Assembly (NCBI GenBank): GCA_030693535.1
Contig: JAUYAL010000078.1
Location: forward strand, 71,784 to 135,783
Reading direction: 5' to 3'
DNA from: Methylotenera sp.
GTDB taxonomy: Bacteria; Pseudomonadota; Gammaproteobacteria; Burkholderiales; Methylophilaceae
DNA: 64,000 nucleotides
In this document: one piece after another, positions 1 through 5,922 of the stretch
Numbering within the stretch: position 1 is the stretch's first letter
Layout of the letters: each line of letters opens with the position of its first letter
Program-made: the position numbers and the translations under genes
The notes under the pieces: model-generated
Told to the model about the DNA's origin: nothing
Database searches by the model: none
Seen by the model: only the letters and a program-made list of their open reading frames with translations

Positions 1-1
1 A

Positions 2-526
2 TTGTTAAAAGCTACGCCAATCGAACATTTTGATACAGCACAGCTTCATTCATTGATACATGACTTAGAAGACACCATGCAACATATGAATGGTGCTGGC
101 ATTGCGGCACCGCAAATCGGTATAAGTTTACGCGTCATTATTTTTGGGCAAAAAAATCTATCTCTTCAAAAAGATGGTGCGGAGATTAAAAATCCACGTT
201 ACCCTGATGCCGATACCGTACCTTATACTGTATTAATTAATCCAGTGTTAACGCCTGTTGGTGAAATAATGGAATCGGATTGGGAAGGGTGCTTGTCAGT
301 GCCTGGTATGCGTGGCATCGTGCCACGCTATACTCGCCTGCACTATACCGGTTTCGACCAGTATGGAAATGTAGTGGATAGGCTTGTTAGCAACTTCCAC
401 GCACGCGTTGTACAACACGAATGCGATCATCTTGATGGTATTTTATATCCCATGCGCATCAAGAATTTAAAAGATTTTGGCTATACTGATGTGCTTTTTC
501 CAGGTCAAAATATTATTGATGATTGA
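2..526 (+). CDS. def: Peptide deformylase, 5' end cut by the window
   Basis: Removes the N-formyl group from the initiator methionine of nascent proteins; a cytoplasmic Fe2+/Zn2+ hydrolase. All three family motifs are visible: GAGIAAPQIG at fragment residues 31-40, EGCLS with the metal-binding Cys97, and QHECDHLDG with the metal-ligand histidines 139 and 143. The frame is open from the first bases and the usual N-terminal segment before the ATPIEHFD stretch is missing, so the true start lies upstream of the window; the TTG at position 2 is not a credible start. The C-terminus is complete. tRNA-Ser follows on the same strand after 78 bp with its own -10 element. Confidence 0.95.
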   Translation: MLKATPIEHFDTAQLHSLIHDLEDTMQHMNGAGIAAPQIGISLRVIIFGQKNLSLQKDGAEIKNPRYPDADTVPYTVLINPVLTPVGEIMESDWEGCLSVPGMRGIVPRYTRLHYTGFDQYGNVVDRLVSNFHARVVQHECDHLDGILYPMRIKNLKDFGYTDVLFPGQNIIDD

Positions 527-527
527 G

Positions 528-556
528 GTGTTCAATCACTAATTTTTTGCTATAAT
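528..556 (+). promoter_or_regulatory. Probable promoter of tRNA-Ser
   Basis: A perfect -10 hexamer TATAAT lies at 551-556, about 49 bp upstream of the tRNA. The -35 region (around 528-533) is poor, so only the -10 is convincing. Confidence 0.45.
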
Positions 557-604
557 CCTGCTTTCTCTAAAATCGTACAGATTTTGAGTGAATGAAATAC
601 TAAA

Positions 605-694
605 GGAAGAGTGGCAGAGCGGTTTAATGCTACAGTCTTGAAAACTGTCGTGGGTGCGAGCCCACCGTGAGTTCGAATCTCACCTCTTCCGCCA
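605..694 (+). tRNA. tRNA-Ser (anticodon UGA)
   Basis: Acceptor stem GGAAGAG pairs with CTCTTCC, followed by discriminator G and an encoded CCA (692-694). The anticodon stem ACAGT/ACTGT encloses the loop CTTGAAA with anticodon TGA, which reads UCA codons. A long variable arm (CGTGGGTGCGAGCCCACCG) identifies a class II tRNA, and the T-loop GTTCGAATC is present. Its 3' end (673-695) is duplicated at 2649-2671, which marks it as the target site of an old integrative element. Confidence 0.97.
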
Positions 695-695
695 A
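673..695 (+). repeat. att-like direct repeat, tRNA-side copy
   Basis: The last 22 bases of tRNA-Ser plus one following base recur at 2649-2671 with 22 of 23 identities (C684 versus A2660). Duplicated tRNA 3' ends are the hallmark of site-specific integration by tyrosine recombinases, and an integrase remnant starts about 200 bp downstream. By position this is the integrase-proximal attachment site. Confidence 0.85.
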
Positions 696-696
696 T

Positions 697-721
697 GACC
701 CCTTAACTGGGGTTTTTTTTC
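697..721 (+). terminator. Rho-independent terminator after tRNA-Ser
   Basis: A short hairpin ACCCC (698-702) / GGGGT (709-713) with a six-base loop is followed by a run of T. It directly follows the encoded CCA. Because the att duplication ends at 695, this terminator was probably brought in by the integrated element; the hairpin at 2681-2700 may be the displaced original. Confidence 0.7.
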
Positions 722-901
722 GTCCGTAGTGGTCCGTTGTACTTTATTAAGTTATTTAAAAACAGTAAGTTATAGATTTATAAGTTTTTTATAGTGTTTT
801 GTAGTGCTTTGTCATCCCTCGATAATCCGTAACAAAAGACGTGACAAAACTTATGGTAAGATTTCTTTGTCACGGATTGGTGGCACTTAGGGATAGAAAT
901 C

Positions 902-1215
902 ATGTTACTAAACGACATTAAAATTAAATCGATCAAGCATTCAGACAAATCTAAAACTTATCCAGATGGCCAGGGTTTGCGATTGCATGTGCATGCTAAT
1001 GGCTCTAAGTACTGGCAATTAGATACACTTTTGAGGCAAAAGAAAAAATAATGGCTTTAGGTCTTTACCCTGCTGTTAGTTTATTAGATGCACGCAAACG
1101 CGCATTTAGTGCAAGAGAGTTACTGCAAAGCCTGCCGCCAATCGATCCGCAAGCAAAAAAAGAGCAGGAGAAAGATCTCAAGCTTGATATTAAAGCTAAA
1201 CATCGCAAAAGTTGA
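902..1215 (+). pseudogene. Remnant of a P4-type tyrosine integrase, N-terminus only, frameshifted
   Basis: An ATG at 902 opens a frame starting MLLNDIKIKSIK and continuing through YPDGQGLRLHV and NGSKYWQL, the layout of the N-terminal DUF4102 arm-binding domain of P4-like integrases. It stops at 1049-1051 inside an A-rich stretch. The homology resumes in another frame as MALGLYPAVSLLDARKRA, the next conserved block of this domain, and ends at the TGA at 1213-1215. The catalytic recombinase domain (Arg, His and Tyr motifs) is absent; sequence from about 1174 belongs to a different family. The gene is therefore both frameshifted and truncated. Its place just after tRNA-Ser and the repeat at 673-695 fits an integrase that entered the tRNA 3' end. 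Confidence 0.85.
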
Positions 1216-1369
1216 AAGCATTCAGGTAAATCAAGGCATTCTTGGTCGCATTTTCAATTACGGCACTTTAATCGTTTCTGGCGCAGGTAATCCACAAGCA
1301 CCAATTCCCGGCATATCAAATCCAATGGGTTTCCGTCGTGCATTTATGGAGTCACAAGATAAAGACTAA
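1174..1369 (+). pseudogene. C-terminal fragment of a bacterial PH-domain protein
   Basis: In the frame ending at 1369 the peptide LNIAKVESIQVNQ, GRIFNYGTLIVSGAG and NPMGFRRAF matches the end of bPH_2 (YdbT/YdbS-like) membrane-associated PH-domain proteins, where a KVESI..Q..LGRI..YGT block precedes a C-terminal FRR.. segment. No start, membrane helices or N-terminal half can be found. Upstream the frame runs antiparallel in register to the integrase remnant and encodes nothing recognisable, so an ATG at 1088 giving a 93-residue product is an accident. I read it as a deletion junction joining two gene fragments. Confidence 0.65.
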
Positions 1370-1423
1370 AAAGCCTAACCCATCTCTAGGGACTTCCTCT
1401 ACCTGTCAAGAAAAATCATCCTA

Positions 1424-1443
1424 ACACCCGTTTTTACGGGTGT
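1424..1443 (+). terminator. Hairpin after the PH fragment, possible terminator
   Basis: A stem ACACCCG (1424-1430) / CGGGTGT (1437-1443) encloses a six-base loop. The following tract is only moderately T-rich, so termination is uncertain. It could be the original terminator of the PH-domain gene. Confidence 0.4.
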
Positions 1444-1542
1444 GATTGAGTTTCTGTTTTTACGTTTACTACCTTACTTTACCGCTTAAAACCTACATTA
1501 TTTATTAGCATTGATCAAATCAATCACAAAATTCGGAGACCC

Positions 1543-1560
1543 CATATAATTAATTATATG
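1543..1560. repeat. 18-bp perfect palindrome
   Basis: CATATAATTAATTATATG is its own reverse complement. It lies eight bases beyond the stop codon of the minus-strand small ORF at 1568-1687. It could be a protein-binding site, the end of that transcript or chance AT-rich symmetry. Confidence 0.5.
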
Positions 1561-1567
1561 TTCCACA

Positions 1568-1687
1568 TCAACAGATTATTGGCTCATCAAAGCAGCACAT
1601 CATCCAGATTAACCAATGGCTAAATGCTACAAAGAATGTGGCAAGCCAAATTAAAAGTAAAAACATAATTGCCACTTCTAGGTTCAT
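1568..1687 (-). CDS. Candidate 39-residue membrane peptide, unknown function
   Basis: The minus strand encodes an ATG-started peptide beginning MNLEVAIMFLLLIWLATFF and ending CCFDEPIIC. Residues 5-30 form one strongly hydrophobic, tryptophan-containing segment, and three cysteines lie at positions 31, 32 and 39. Upstream sit AGGA (1694-1697) six bases from the ATG, a 9-bp inverted repeat (1704-1723) and a promoter-like TTGCAT-17-TAGCAT (1757-1762 and 1734-1739, minus strand) whose spacer holds the perfect palindrome CCATAATTATGG. I recognise no family. A single-helix membrane peptide or type I toxin-like peptide is possible, but an ORF this short can arise by chance. The strongest argument is the ordered set of expression signals, not the ORF itself. 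Confidence 0.4.
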   Translation of the reverse strand: MNLEVAIMFLLLIWLATFFVAFSHWLIWMMCCFDEPIIC

Positions 1688-1703
1688 GTTGTTTCCTATG
1701 GTT

Positions 1704-1723
1704 GGTTGTTAATTTTAACAACC
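1704..1723. repeat. Inverted repeat upstream of the small minus-strand ORF
   Basis: GGTTGTTAA (1704-1712) and TTAACAACC (1715-1723) form a 9-bp inverted repeat with a two-base centre. With a start site expected shortly after the TAGCAT element it would lie at the beginning of the minus-strand transcript, so it could be a repressor operator or a leader structure. Confidence 0.45.
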
Positions 1724-1733
1724 AGACTAATTA

Positions 1734-1762
1734 ATGCTACACGCCATAATTATGGTATGCAA
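1734..1762 (-). promoter_or_regulatory. Candidate promoter with a palindrome in its spacer
   Basis: On the minus strand TTGCAT (1757-1762) and TAGCAT (1734-1739) are separated by 17 bp. The spacer includes the 12-bp perfect palindrome CCATAATTATGG (1744-1755), a usual place for a repressor to block RNA polymerase. It points towards the ORF at 1568-1687. Confidence 0.4.
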
Positions 1763-1820
1763 CAATAATGTGCATAACCCTTTTAGCAGAATAAAAATCT
1801 CATTCAAGTTAAAACTAGTC

Positions 1821-1863
1821 TTGATTTAATCATTTTTAATCACTATGATTCTATTTAAATCAA
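1821..1863 (+). promoter_or_regulatory. Promoter and candidate operator of the toxin-antitoxin pair
   Basis: TTGATT (1821-1826), a 17-bp spacer and TATGAT (1844-1849) make a good sigma70-type promoter 31 bp before the antitoxin start. The inverted repeat TTGATTTA (1821-1828) / TAAATCAA (1856-1863) brackets the -10. RHH antitoxins commonly repress their own operon through such repeats, so this is the likely autoregulatory operator (inference). Confidence 0.55.
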
Positions 1864-1879
1864 TAGTAAGGTAAACAAT

Positions 1880-2152
1880 ATGGCAAACGCACAAACAAAA
1901 GTATTAACTGCACATGTACCTTTGCAACTTGCAGCAAAAGTAGACCTATTAGCAGCCCGTCTCGAACGCTCACGTGGTTGGGTAGTTAAGCAAGCCTTGA
2001 CAGGTTGGATTGAACAAGAAGAAGAGCGGAGTCGACTAACACGAGAAGCATTAGCAGATGTGGAAGCAGGGCAGGTAATCGACCATCAATCAGTGCAAGC
2101 ATGGGCTGACAGCCTAAGCACTTCGCAGCCACTTCCAGCGCCTAATTGCTAA
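1880..2152 (+). CDS. RHH (CopG-like) antitoxin of a toxin-antitoxin module
   Basis: A 90-residue protein. Residues 5-47 (TKVLTAHVPLQLAAKVDLLA, then RSRGWVVKQALTGWIE) have the pattern of a ribbon-helix-helix DNA-binding domain: a beta strand with alternating residues, helix A, then the turn before helix B. The acidic, extended C-terminus would bind the toxin. AAGG lies about ten bases before the ATG. The stop codon overlaps the toxin ATG by one base (TAATG), a typical coupled antitoxin-toxin order. The pair sits in the tRNA-Ser scar, where such modules often outlast the element that carried them. Confidence 0.85.
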   Translation: MANAQTKVLTAHVPLQLAAKVDLLAARLERSRGWVVKQALTGWIEQEEERSRLTREALADVEAGQVIDHQSVQAWADSLSTSQPLPAPNC

Positions 2153-2427
2153 TGGAGATTAAGTGGACAAGCAAAGCGCTGTCAGACTTGGTGCGGTTGT
2201 ATGAGTTTCTTGCGCCAGTAAATCAGTTAGCGGCGGCTCGAACAGTGCAATCGCTGACAGCAACACCCACAAGCCTGATTGCAAATCCACGCATTGGTGA
2301 AAAGCTGGAAGAGTTTGAATCGTCTGAGGTACGACGCATTCTCGTAGGGCATTATGAAATGCGTTACGAAATCCAAGCATCTACGATTTACGTGTTGCGA
2401 TTATGGCATACGCGTGAAAATCGTTAG
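2152..2427 (+). CDS. ParE/RelE-superfamily toxin
   Basis: 91 residues from the ATG at 2152; a TTG six bases upstream is less likely because the ATG overlaps the antitoxin stop. The sequence follows the ParE/RelE fold: WTSKALSDLVRLYEFL at the N-terminus, NPRIGEKLEEF in the middle, then VRRILVGHYEMRYEI and a final IYVLRLWHTREN. That RILVGHYEMRYE...LRLWHTRE ending is the plasmid-stabilisation ParE type. The known activities in the superfamily are gyrase poisoning (ParE) or mRNA cleavage (RelE); which applies cannot be read from the sequence. No frameshift is seen, so the module may still be active although the surrounding element has decayed. Confidence 0.85.
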   Translation: MEIKWTSKALSDLVRLYEFLAPVNQLAAARTVQSLTATPTSLIANPRIGEKLEEFESSEVRRILVGHYEMRYEIQASTIYVLRLWHTRENR

Positions 2428-2527
2428 TGATACCACAAAAGAAAAGGTTTTAAAAAGCTCAACGCGAGCTTGTGGATTTGCCAATTTTGGCTAAATAAGA
2501 AGTTTGAAATTCAGTCTTAACATAGTA

Positions 2528-2577
2528 AAATACGAATCTCGTATTTATGCTTTGCAAATACATAAAATCTGCAAAGC
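2528..2577. repeat. Two adjacent stem-loops between toxin and distal att copy
   Basis: AAATACGA / TCGTATTT (2528-2535, 2539-2546) forms a tight three-base-loop hairpin. Directly after it GCTTTGCA / TGCAAAGC (2549-2556, 2570-2577) forms a second stem with a 13-base loop. The span 2428-2648 otherwise holds nothing I can identify. They might be recombination-associated sites or the 3' end of the toxin transcript. Confidence 0.4.
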
Positions 2578-2648
2578 ACTAAGATATGCACCAAGCGCAA
2601 TTAAATTAACATTTAACTATTTGATTTAATTGAGTGTTTAAGCGGAAG

Positions 2649-2671
2649 TCGAATCTCACATCTTCCGCCAA
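2649..2671 (+). repeat. att-like direct repeat, distal copy
   Basis: Matches the tRNA-Ser 3' end (673-695) at 22 of 23 positions, including T-arm, acceptor strand, CCA and the following A. The rest of the tRNA is absent upstream, so this is not a second tRNA gene. It marks the far boundary of the integrated element, giving about 1.98 kb between copies. Confidence 0.85.
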
Positions 2672-2680
2672 GAATATTTA

Positions 2681-2712
2681 TGCCGCTTTGTAAAGCGGCA
2701 TTATTTTTTACT
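2681..2712 (+). terminator. Rho-independent terminator, probably the original tRNA-Ser terminator
   Basis: TGCCGCTT (2681-2688) / AAGCGGCA (2693-2700) forms a strong stem with a four-base loop followed by TTATTTTTTA. It lies 10 bp after the distal att copy, where the tRNA terminator would have stood before integration. Confidence 0.75.
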
Positions 2713-2733
2713 AATATATTTTAAGGATTAATC

Positions 2734-3009
2734 ATGAGCCAAATCATTGTAGACCATACCCCATCTCAAGAAAAATTAAAAGAACTAGGCGTTTCTAGCT
2801 GGTCTATTTGGGATTGCGCACCATCAAAATTCCCACTAGATTTCGGCATGACTGAAAGTGCTTATGTACTTGAAGGCGAAATTGAAGTGACTCCACAAGG
2901 TGGCGAAACTGTTGTGATTAAAGCTGGTGATTTCGTTGTATTCCCTAAAGGTCTGAAATCTAACTGGGTAGTAACTAAACAATTGAAAAAGCATTACAAA
3001 CATAGCTAA
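2734..3009 (+). CDS. Small single-domain cupin (Cupin_3/DUF861 type)
   Basis: A 91-residue cytoplasmic protein almost entirely made of one beta-barrel cupin. FGMTESAYVLEGEIEVTP carries the first cupin motif and IKAGDFVVFPKGLKSNW the second. Members of this family look like the (S)-ureidoglycine aminohydrolase fold, but stand-alone small versions have no assigned reaction. The usual pair of histidines of motif 1 is not present, so bound metal is uncertain. AAGGAT six bases upstream supports the ATG. It is monocistronic: a terminator precedes it and another follows. Confidence 0.8.
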   Translation: MSQIIVDHTPSQEKLKELGVSSWSIWDCAPSKFPLDFGMTESAYVLEGEIEVTPQGGETVVIKAGDFVVFPKGLKSNWVVTKQLKKHYKHS

Positions 3010-3061
3010 CGCTAATTTCAGTTAAGAGTCTACTAAGAGGTAATAAAGTAGACTGTTATTG

Positions 3062-3089
3062 AGGCCTTGATTCTTTCAAGGCCTTTTTT
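3062..3089 (+). terminator. Rho-independent terminator after the cupin gene
   Basis: A nine-base perfect stem AGGCCTTGA (3062-3070) / TCAAGGCCT (3076-3084) with a five-base loop runs into a T tract. The remaining sequence to 3305 holds no recognisable gene. Confidence 0.85.
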
Positions 3090-3305
3090 ATATGCGCTAA
3101 AAATATAGTGCGCCACATATCATCGTGCTCAATCTTCCAGAGTCTCAATTTATGCATAATCTTTGGTCAGTCATTTTTTGAAGTATAGAAGTAGCATGTA
3201 AACCCCTCTCTTTTTTATTTATATGAATTGATGTGAAAGTGATATAAATCAATCAATATTTCGCTGATTGTATTAATGAGCTGTAATAATTGATGAGGGG
3301 ATTTA

Positions 3306-3836
3306 ATGAAGCGGAAAGATATAGTTCCAACTAGCAAAGAACGGCTTATGCGTGAAAATGATTTCATAGTGTCCAAGACGGATTTAAAAGGTCGAATTAC
3401 CTATGGAAATGAGATTTTTATAGAGTTCTCAGGCTATAGCGAGCAGGAACTTTTAGGTAGCCAACACAACATTATTCGCCATCCTGATATGCCTAGAGTG
3501 GTATTTAGTTTGTTGTGGGATTATTTAGCGAAAGATAAAGAGATATTTGCTTTTGTTAAAAACATGTCAAAAGATGGAGGATTTTATTGGGTGTTTACCC
3601 ATGTTGCACCAATGAAAGATAAGAATAACAATAAAATTGGCTATACCTCTGTGCGACGCATGCCTAATCCAAAAGCTATTCCGATTGTCACTGAGGTATA
3701 CAGATTAATGTTAGATGCTGAGCGCAATGCTGGGGCTAAGGATGCGATGGCTGCTTCAGGGGCAATACTGGGCAGTGTATTAAAGGACAAGGGCGTTACT
3801 TATGAGGAGCTTATTAATGTCTTACAGTCGCTTTAA
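3306..3836 (+). CDS. Aer-like soluble PAS redox-sensor protein
   Basis: 176 residues. Residues about 15-125 are a PAS domain of the Aer type: [19 protein letters not shown], then [11 protein letters not shown], then the [14 protein letters not shown] block and [12 protein letters not shown]. In E. coli Aer the equivalent PAS binds FAD and reports redox state for aerotaxis. Unlike Aer there is no membrane anchor, HAMP or signalling domain here; the protein ends in a short helical tail (about residues 130-176). The next gene, a membrane chemoreceptor, starts inside this one (20-bp overlap), so the two are translationally coupled. I infer that together they do the job of one Aer protein. GAGGGGA precedes the ATG. 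FAD binding is inferred, not seen. Confidence 0.85.
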   Translation: MKRKDIVPTSKERLMRENDFIVSKTDLKGRITYGNEIFIEFSGYSEQELLGSQHNIIRHPDMPRVVFSLLWDYLAKDKEIFAFVKNMSKDGGFYWVFTHVAPMKDKNNNKIGYTSVRRMPNPKAIPIVTEVYRLMLDAERNAGAKDAMAASGAILGSVLKDKGVTYEELINVLQSL

Positions 3837-5922
3837 AAATAACGAATCTATCGCACTGATTTTAGCTGCTATCACCTGGTTAAGTCTGTTGATTTATGTA
3901 TGGATTCCAGCGTTTGGTGCTGCTGAAAAAAGTAGTCTAATCCCCCCAGTTTTATTGACAGCATTTTCTCTCGTATCCATGATTTGGTGGCAAAAATCAA
4001 AATCATCCGACACACAATTGCTAAAGAATATATTGAGTGCAAGCCAGGAATGGGCGCAAGGGTCTATTGGTGTGCGGATTACTCATATTGGCGGAAGTGA
4101 ACGACCAATACAGCAATTAGCTTGGCATCTTAATAATTTAATGGATCAGGTAGAGGCGACACAAGTTGATATGTCTTACTCAACGGCTTGCGTAGCATTC
4201 GGTAATTTTTCTAGAAAGGGCTATTCTCAAGGTTTGCACGGTGAGTTTTCGATAGCGCTTGAGCAATTTAATGCGGTTGCAAAAACCTTATCTACCACTA
4301 CAACAGCTATCACAGTGCTAATGAATGCTATTAACGATGGTGACTTTAGTAAAACAGTTGTTGTTGATGTTCAAGGCGCTTATAAGCAAACTGTAGACAG
4401 AGCCATGGAAGCCATGGTTGCAATGCAAAGTATGTTAGGCGATATAGGCGCGGTGATGAGTGATGTTGCTCAGGGTAATGTCAATCAGCGGGTTCAGGCT
4501 GAAGGACGCGGTAGCCTCGGTCAACTGAAAAATGATATTAATCTTTCTCTTGATGCTTTGAATAGCCTGAATGATATTGCTGTGATTGCGAGCGCATTAT
4601 CCAAAGGTGATTTGACACAAACTATTAGCAAAAATTATCCTGGCACTTTTGGTTCAGTGATTTCTGGCATGAATGATACCGTTGTTTCGCTGAATGGTAT
4701 CGTCAATGAAATTCATACCATAGTTGAGGCGGCTGCAAATCAAGGTGATTTCAGCAAACGTATGGAGTTAAGTGGAAAACAGGGCTTTGGTAGAACAATT
4801 GGCGAATCACTTAATCAGCTTAATGACACAACTGAAGCAGGCTTGAAAGATATTACTCGCGTTGCAAAATCTTACGCATTAGGTGATTTCAGTAAGAAAA
4901 TATCTGCTGATTATCGTGGCACCTTAGGTGAGACTAAAGATAGCATTAATGCTTTGTCAGACACTAGCTCCACTAGCTTGATAGATATTATGCGTGTTGC
5001 AAATGCGATTGGAGATGGAGATTTAACTCAAAGTATCACCTCTGTCTATCCTGGTGCGTTTGGTCAAACCAGTAGCGGTATAAACACTACGGTTAACACT
5101 TTGAAGAAGCTAGTCAGTGAGATTAAAGTGGCAACAGAATCTATCAGTACTGATGCAAAACAAATTGCTGAAGGCAACGCGGATCTTTCACGTCGTACTG
5201 AAGACCAAGCCGCTAGTTTGGAGAAAACTGCCGCCAGCATGGAAGAACTGTCAGCAACTGTTAAGCAGAATGCTGATAATGCCAAGCAAGCCAATCAGCT
5301 TGCTACAGCAGCATCTAGCATTGCAGTAAAAGGTGGCGCGGTTGTCTCTGAAGTTGTTGCAACGATGAGTGATATCAATAGTAGCGCCAAAAAAATTGAA
5401 GATATTATTTCAGTCATCAATGGCATTGCATTTCAAACTAATATCCTTGCTCTTAATGCGGCTGTGGAGGCGGCTAGAGCTGGCGAGCAAGGCCGTGGCT
5501 TTGCAGTGGTAGCTGGTGAGGTTAGAAATCTCGCCCAAAGATCAGCTTCTGCGGCTAAGGAAATCAAAGGGCTTATTGCGGATTCGGTGAGTAAAACTGC
5601 GGAAGGTACGATTCAAGTTGAAAATGCAGGCATGACCATGCAGGAGATTGTTGCTTCAGTACAGCACGTAGCCGACATCATGGGCGAAATTACAGCTGCG
5701 TCGCAAGAGCAAAGCATCGGTATTGCTCAAGTGAATGATGCGATTTCTAAGATGGATGATGTCACTCAACAAAACACAGCTTTAGTAGAAGAGGCCGCCG
5801 CCGCCGCTGAGTCCATGCTTGAACAAACTGATGAGCTAATGAATGCTGTTGGTGTATTTCAGCTTCAAAGTGAAGAAAGTATTAAAAGTAAATATAATAG
5901 TAGAATGATAACAAGCGTTTAA
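3817..5922 (+). CDS. Methyl-accepting chemotaxis protein with tandem HAMP units
   Basis: 701 residues from the ATG at 3817, which has GAGGAG seven bases upstream; an ATG at 3802 lacks this. Two membrane segments (about 11-34 and 40-58) are joined by only a few residues, so there is no periplasmic ligand domain. Residues about 75-425 contain at least five repeats of a HAMP-like unit, each marked by a GDFS/GDLT turn (GDFSKT, GDLTQT, GDFSKR, GDFSKK, GDLTQS) and a GxFG/GxLG motif. The cytoplasmic signalling domain follows, with the tip [20 protein letters not shown] for CheA/CheW binding and glutamine/glutamate-rich methylation helices. The C-terminus lacks a CheR-docking pentapeptide. It overlaps the PAS gene, and its stop overlaps the convergent glnD stop. 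Input probably comes from the PAS protein. Confidence 0.93.
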   Translation: MSYSRFKNNESIALILAAITWLSLLIYVWIPAFGAAEKSSLIPPVLLTAFSLVSMIWWQKSKSSDTQLLKNILSASQEWAQGSIGVRITHIGGSERPIQQLAWHLNNLMDQVEATQVDMSYSTACVAFGNFSRKGYSQGLHGEFSIALEQFNAVAKTLSTTTTAITVLMNAINDGDFSKTVVVDVQGAYKQTVDRAMEAMVAMQSMLGDIGAVMSDVAQGNVNQRVQAEGRGSLGQLKNDINLSLDALNSLNDIAVIASALSKGDLTQTISKNYPGTFGSVISGMNDTVVSLNGIVNEIHTIVEAAANQGDFSKRMELSGKQGFGRTIGESLNQLNDTTEAGLKDITRVAKSYALGDFSKKISADYRGTLGETKDSINALSDTSSTSLIDIMRVANAIGDGDLTQSITSVYPGAFGQTSSGINTTVNTLKKLVSEIKVATESISTDAKQIAEGNADLSRRTEDQAASLEKTAASMEELSATVKQNADNAKQANQLATAASSIAVKGGAVVSEVVATMSDINSSAKKIEDIISVINGIAFQTNILALNAAVEAARAGEQGRGFAVVAGEVRNLAQRSASAAKEIKGLIADSVSKTAEGTIQVENAGMTMQEIVASVQHVADIMGEITAASQEQSIGIAQVNDAISKMDDVTQQNTALVEEAAAAAESMLEQTDELMNAVGVFQLQSEESIKSKYNSRMITSV

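Noticed and set aside
1088..1369. 93-residue ORF as a real gene
   Set aside because: Its first third is an out-of-frame reading of the integrase remnant and only its C-terminal part resembles a PH-domain protein; no ribosome-binding site suits the ATG.
2641..2671. A second tRNA-Ser gene
   Set aside because: Only the T-arm and acceptor 3' strand are present; the D-arm, anticodon and variable arm are missing, so it is an att duplication.
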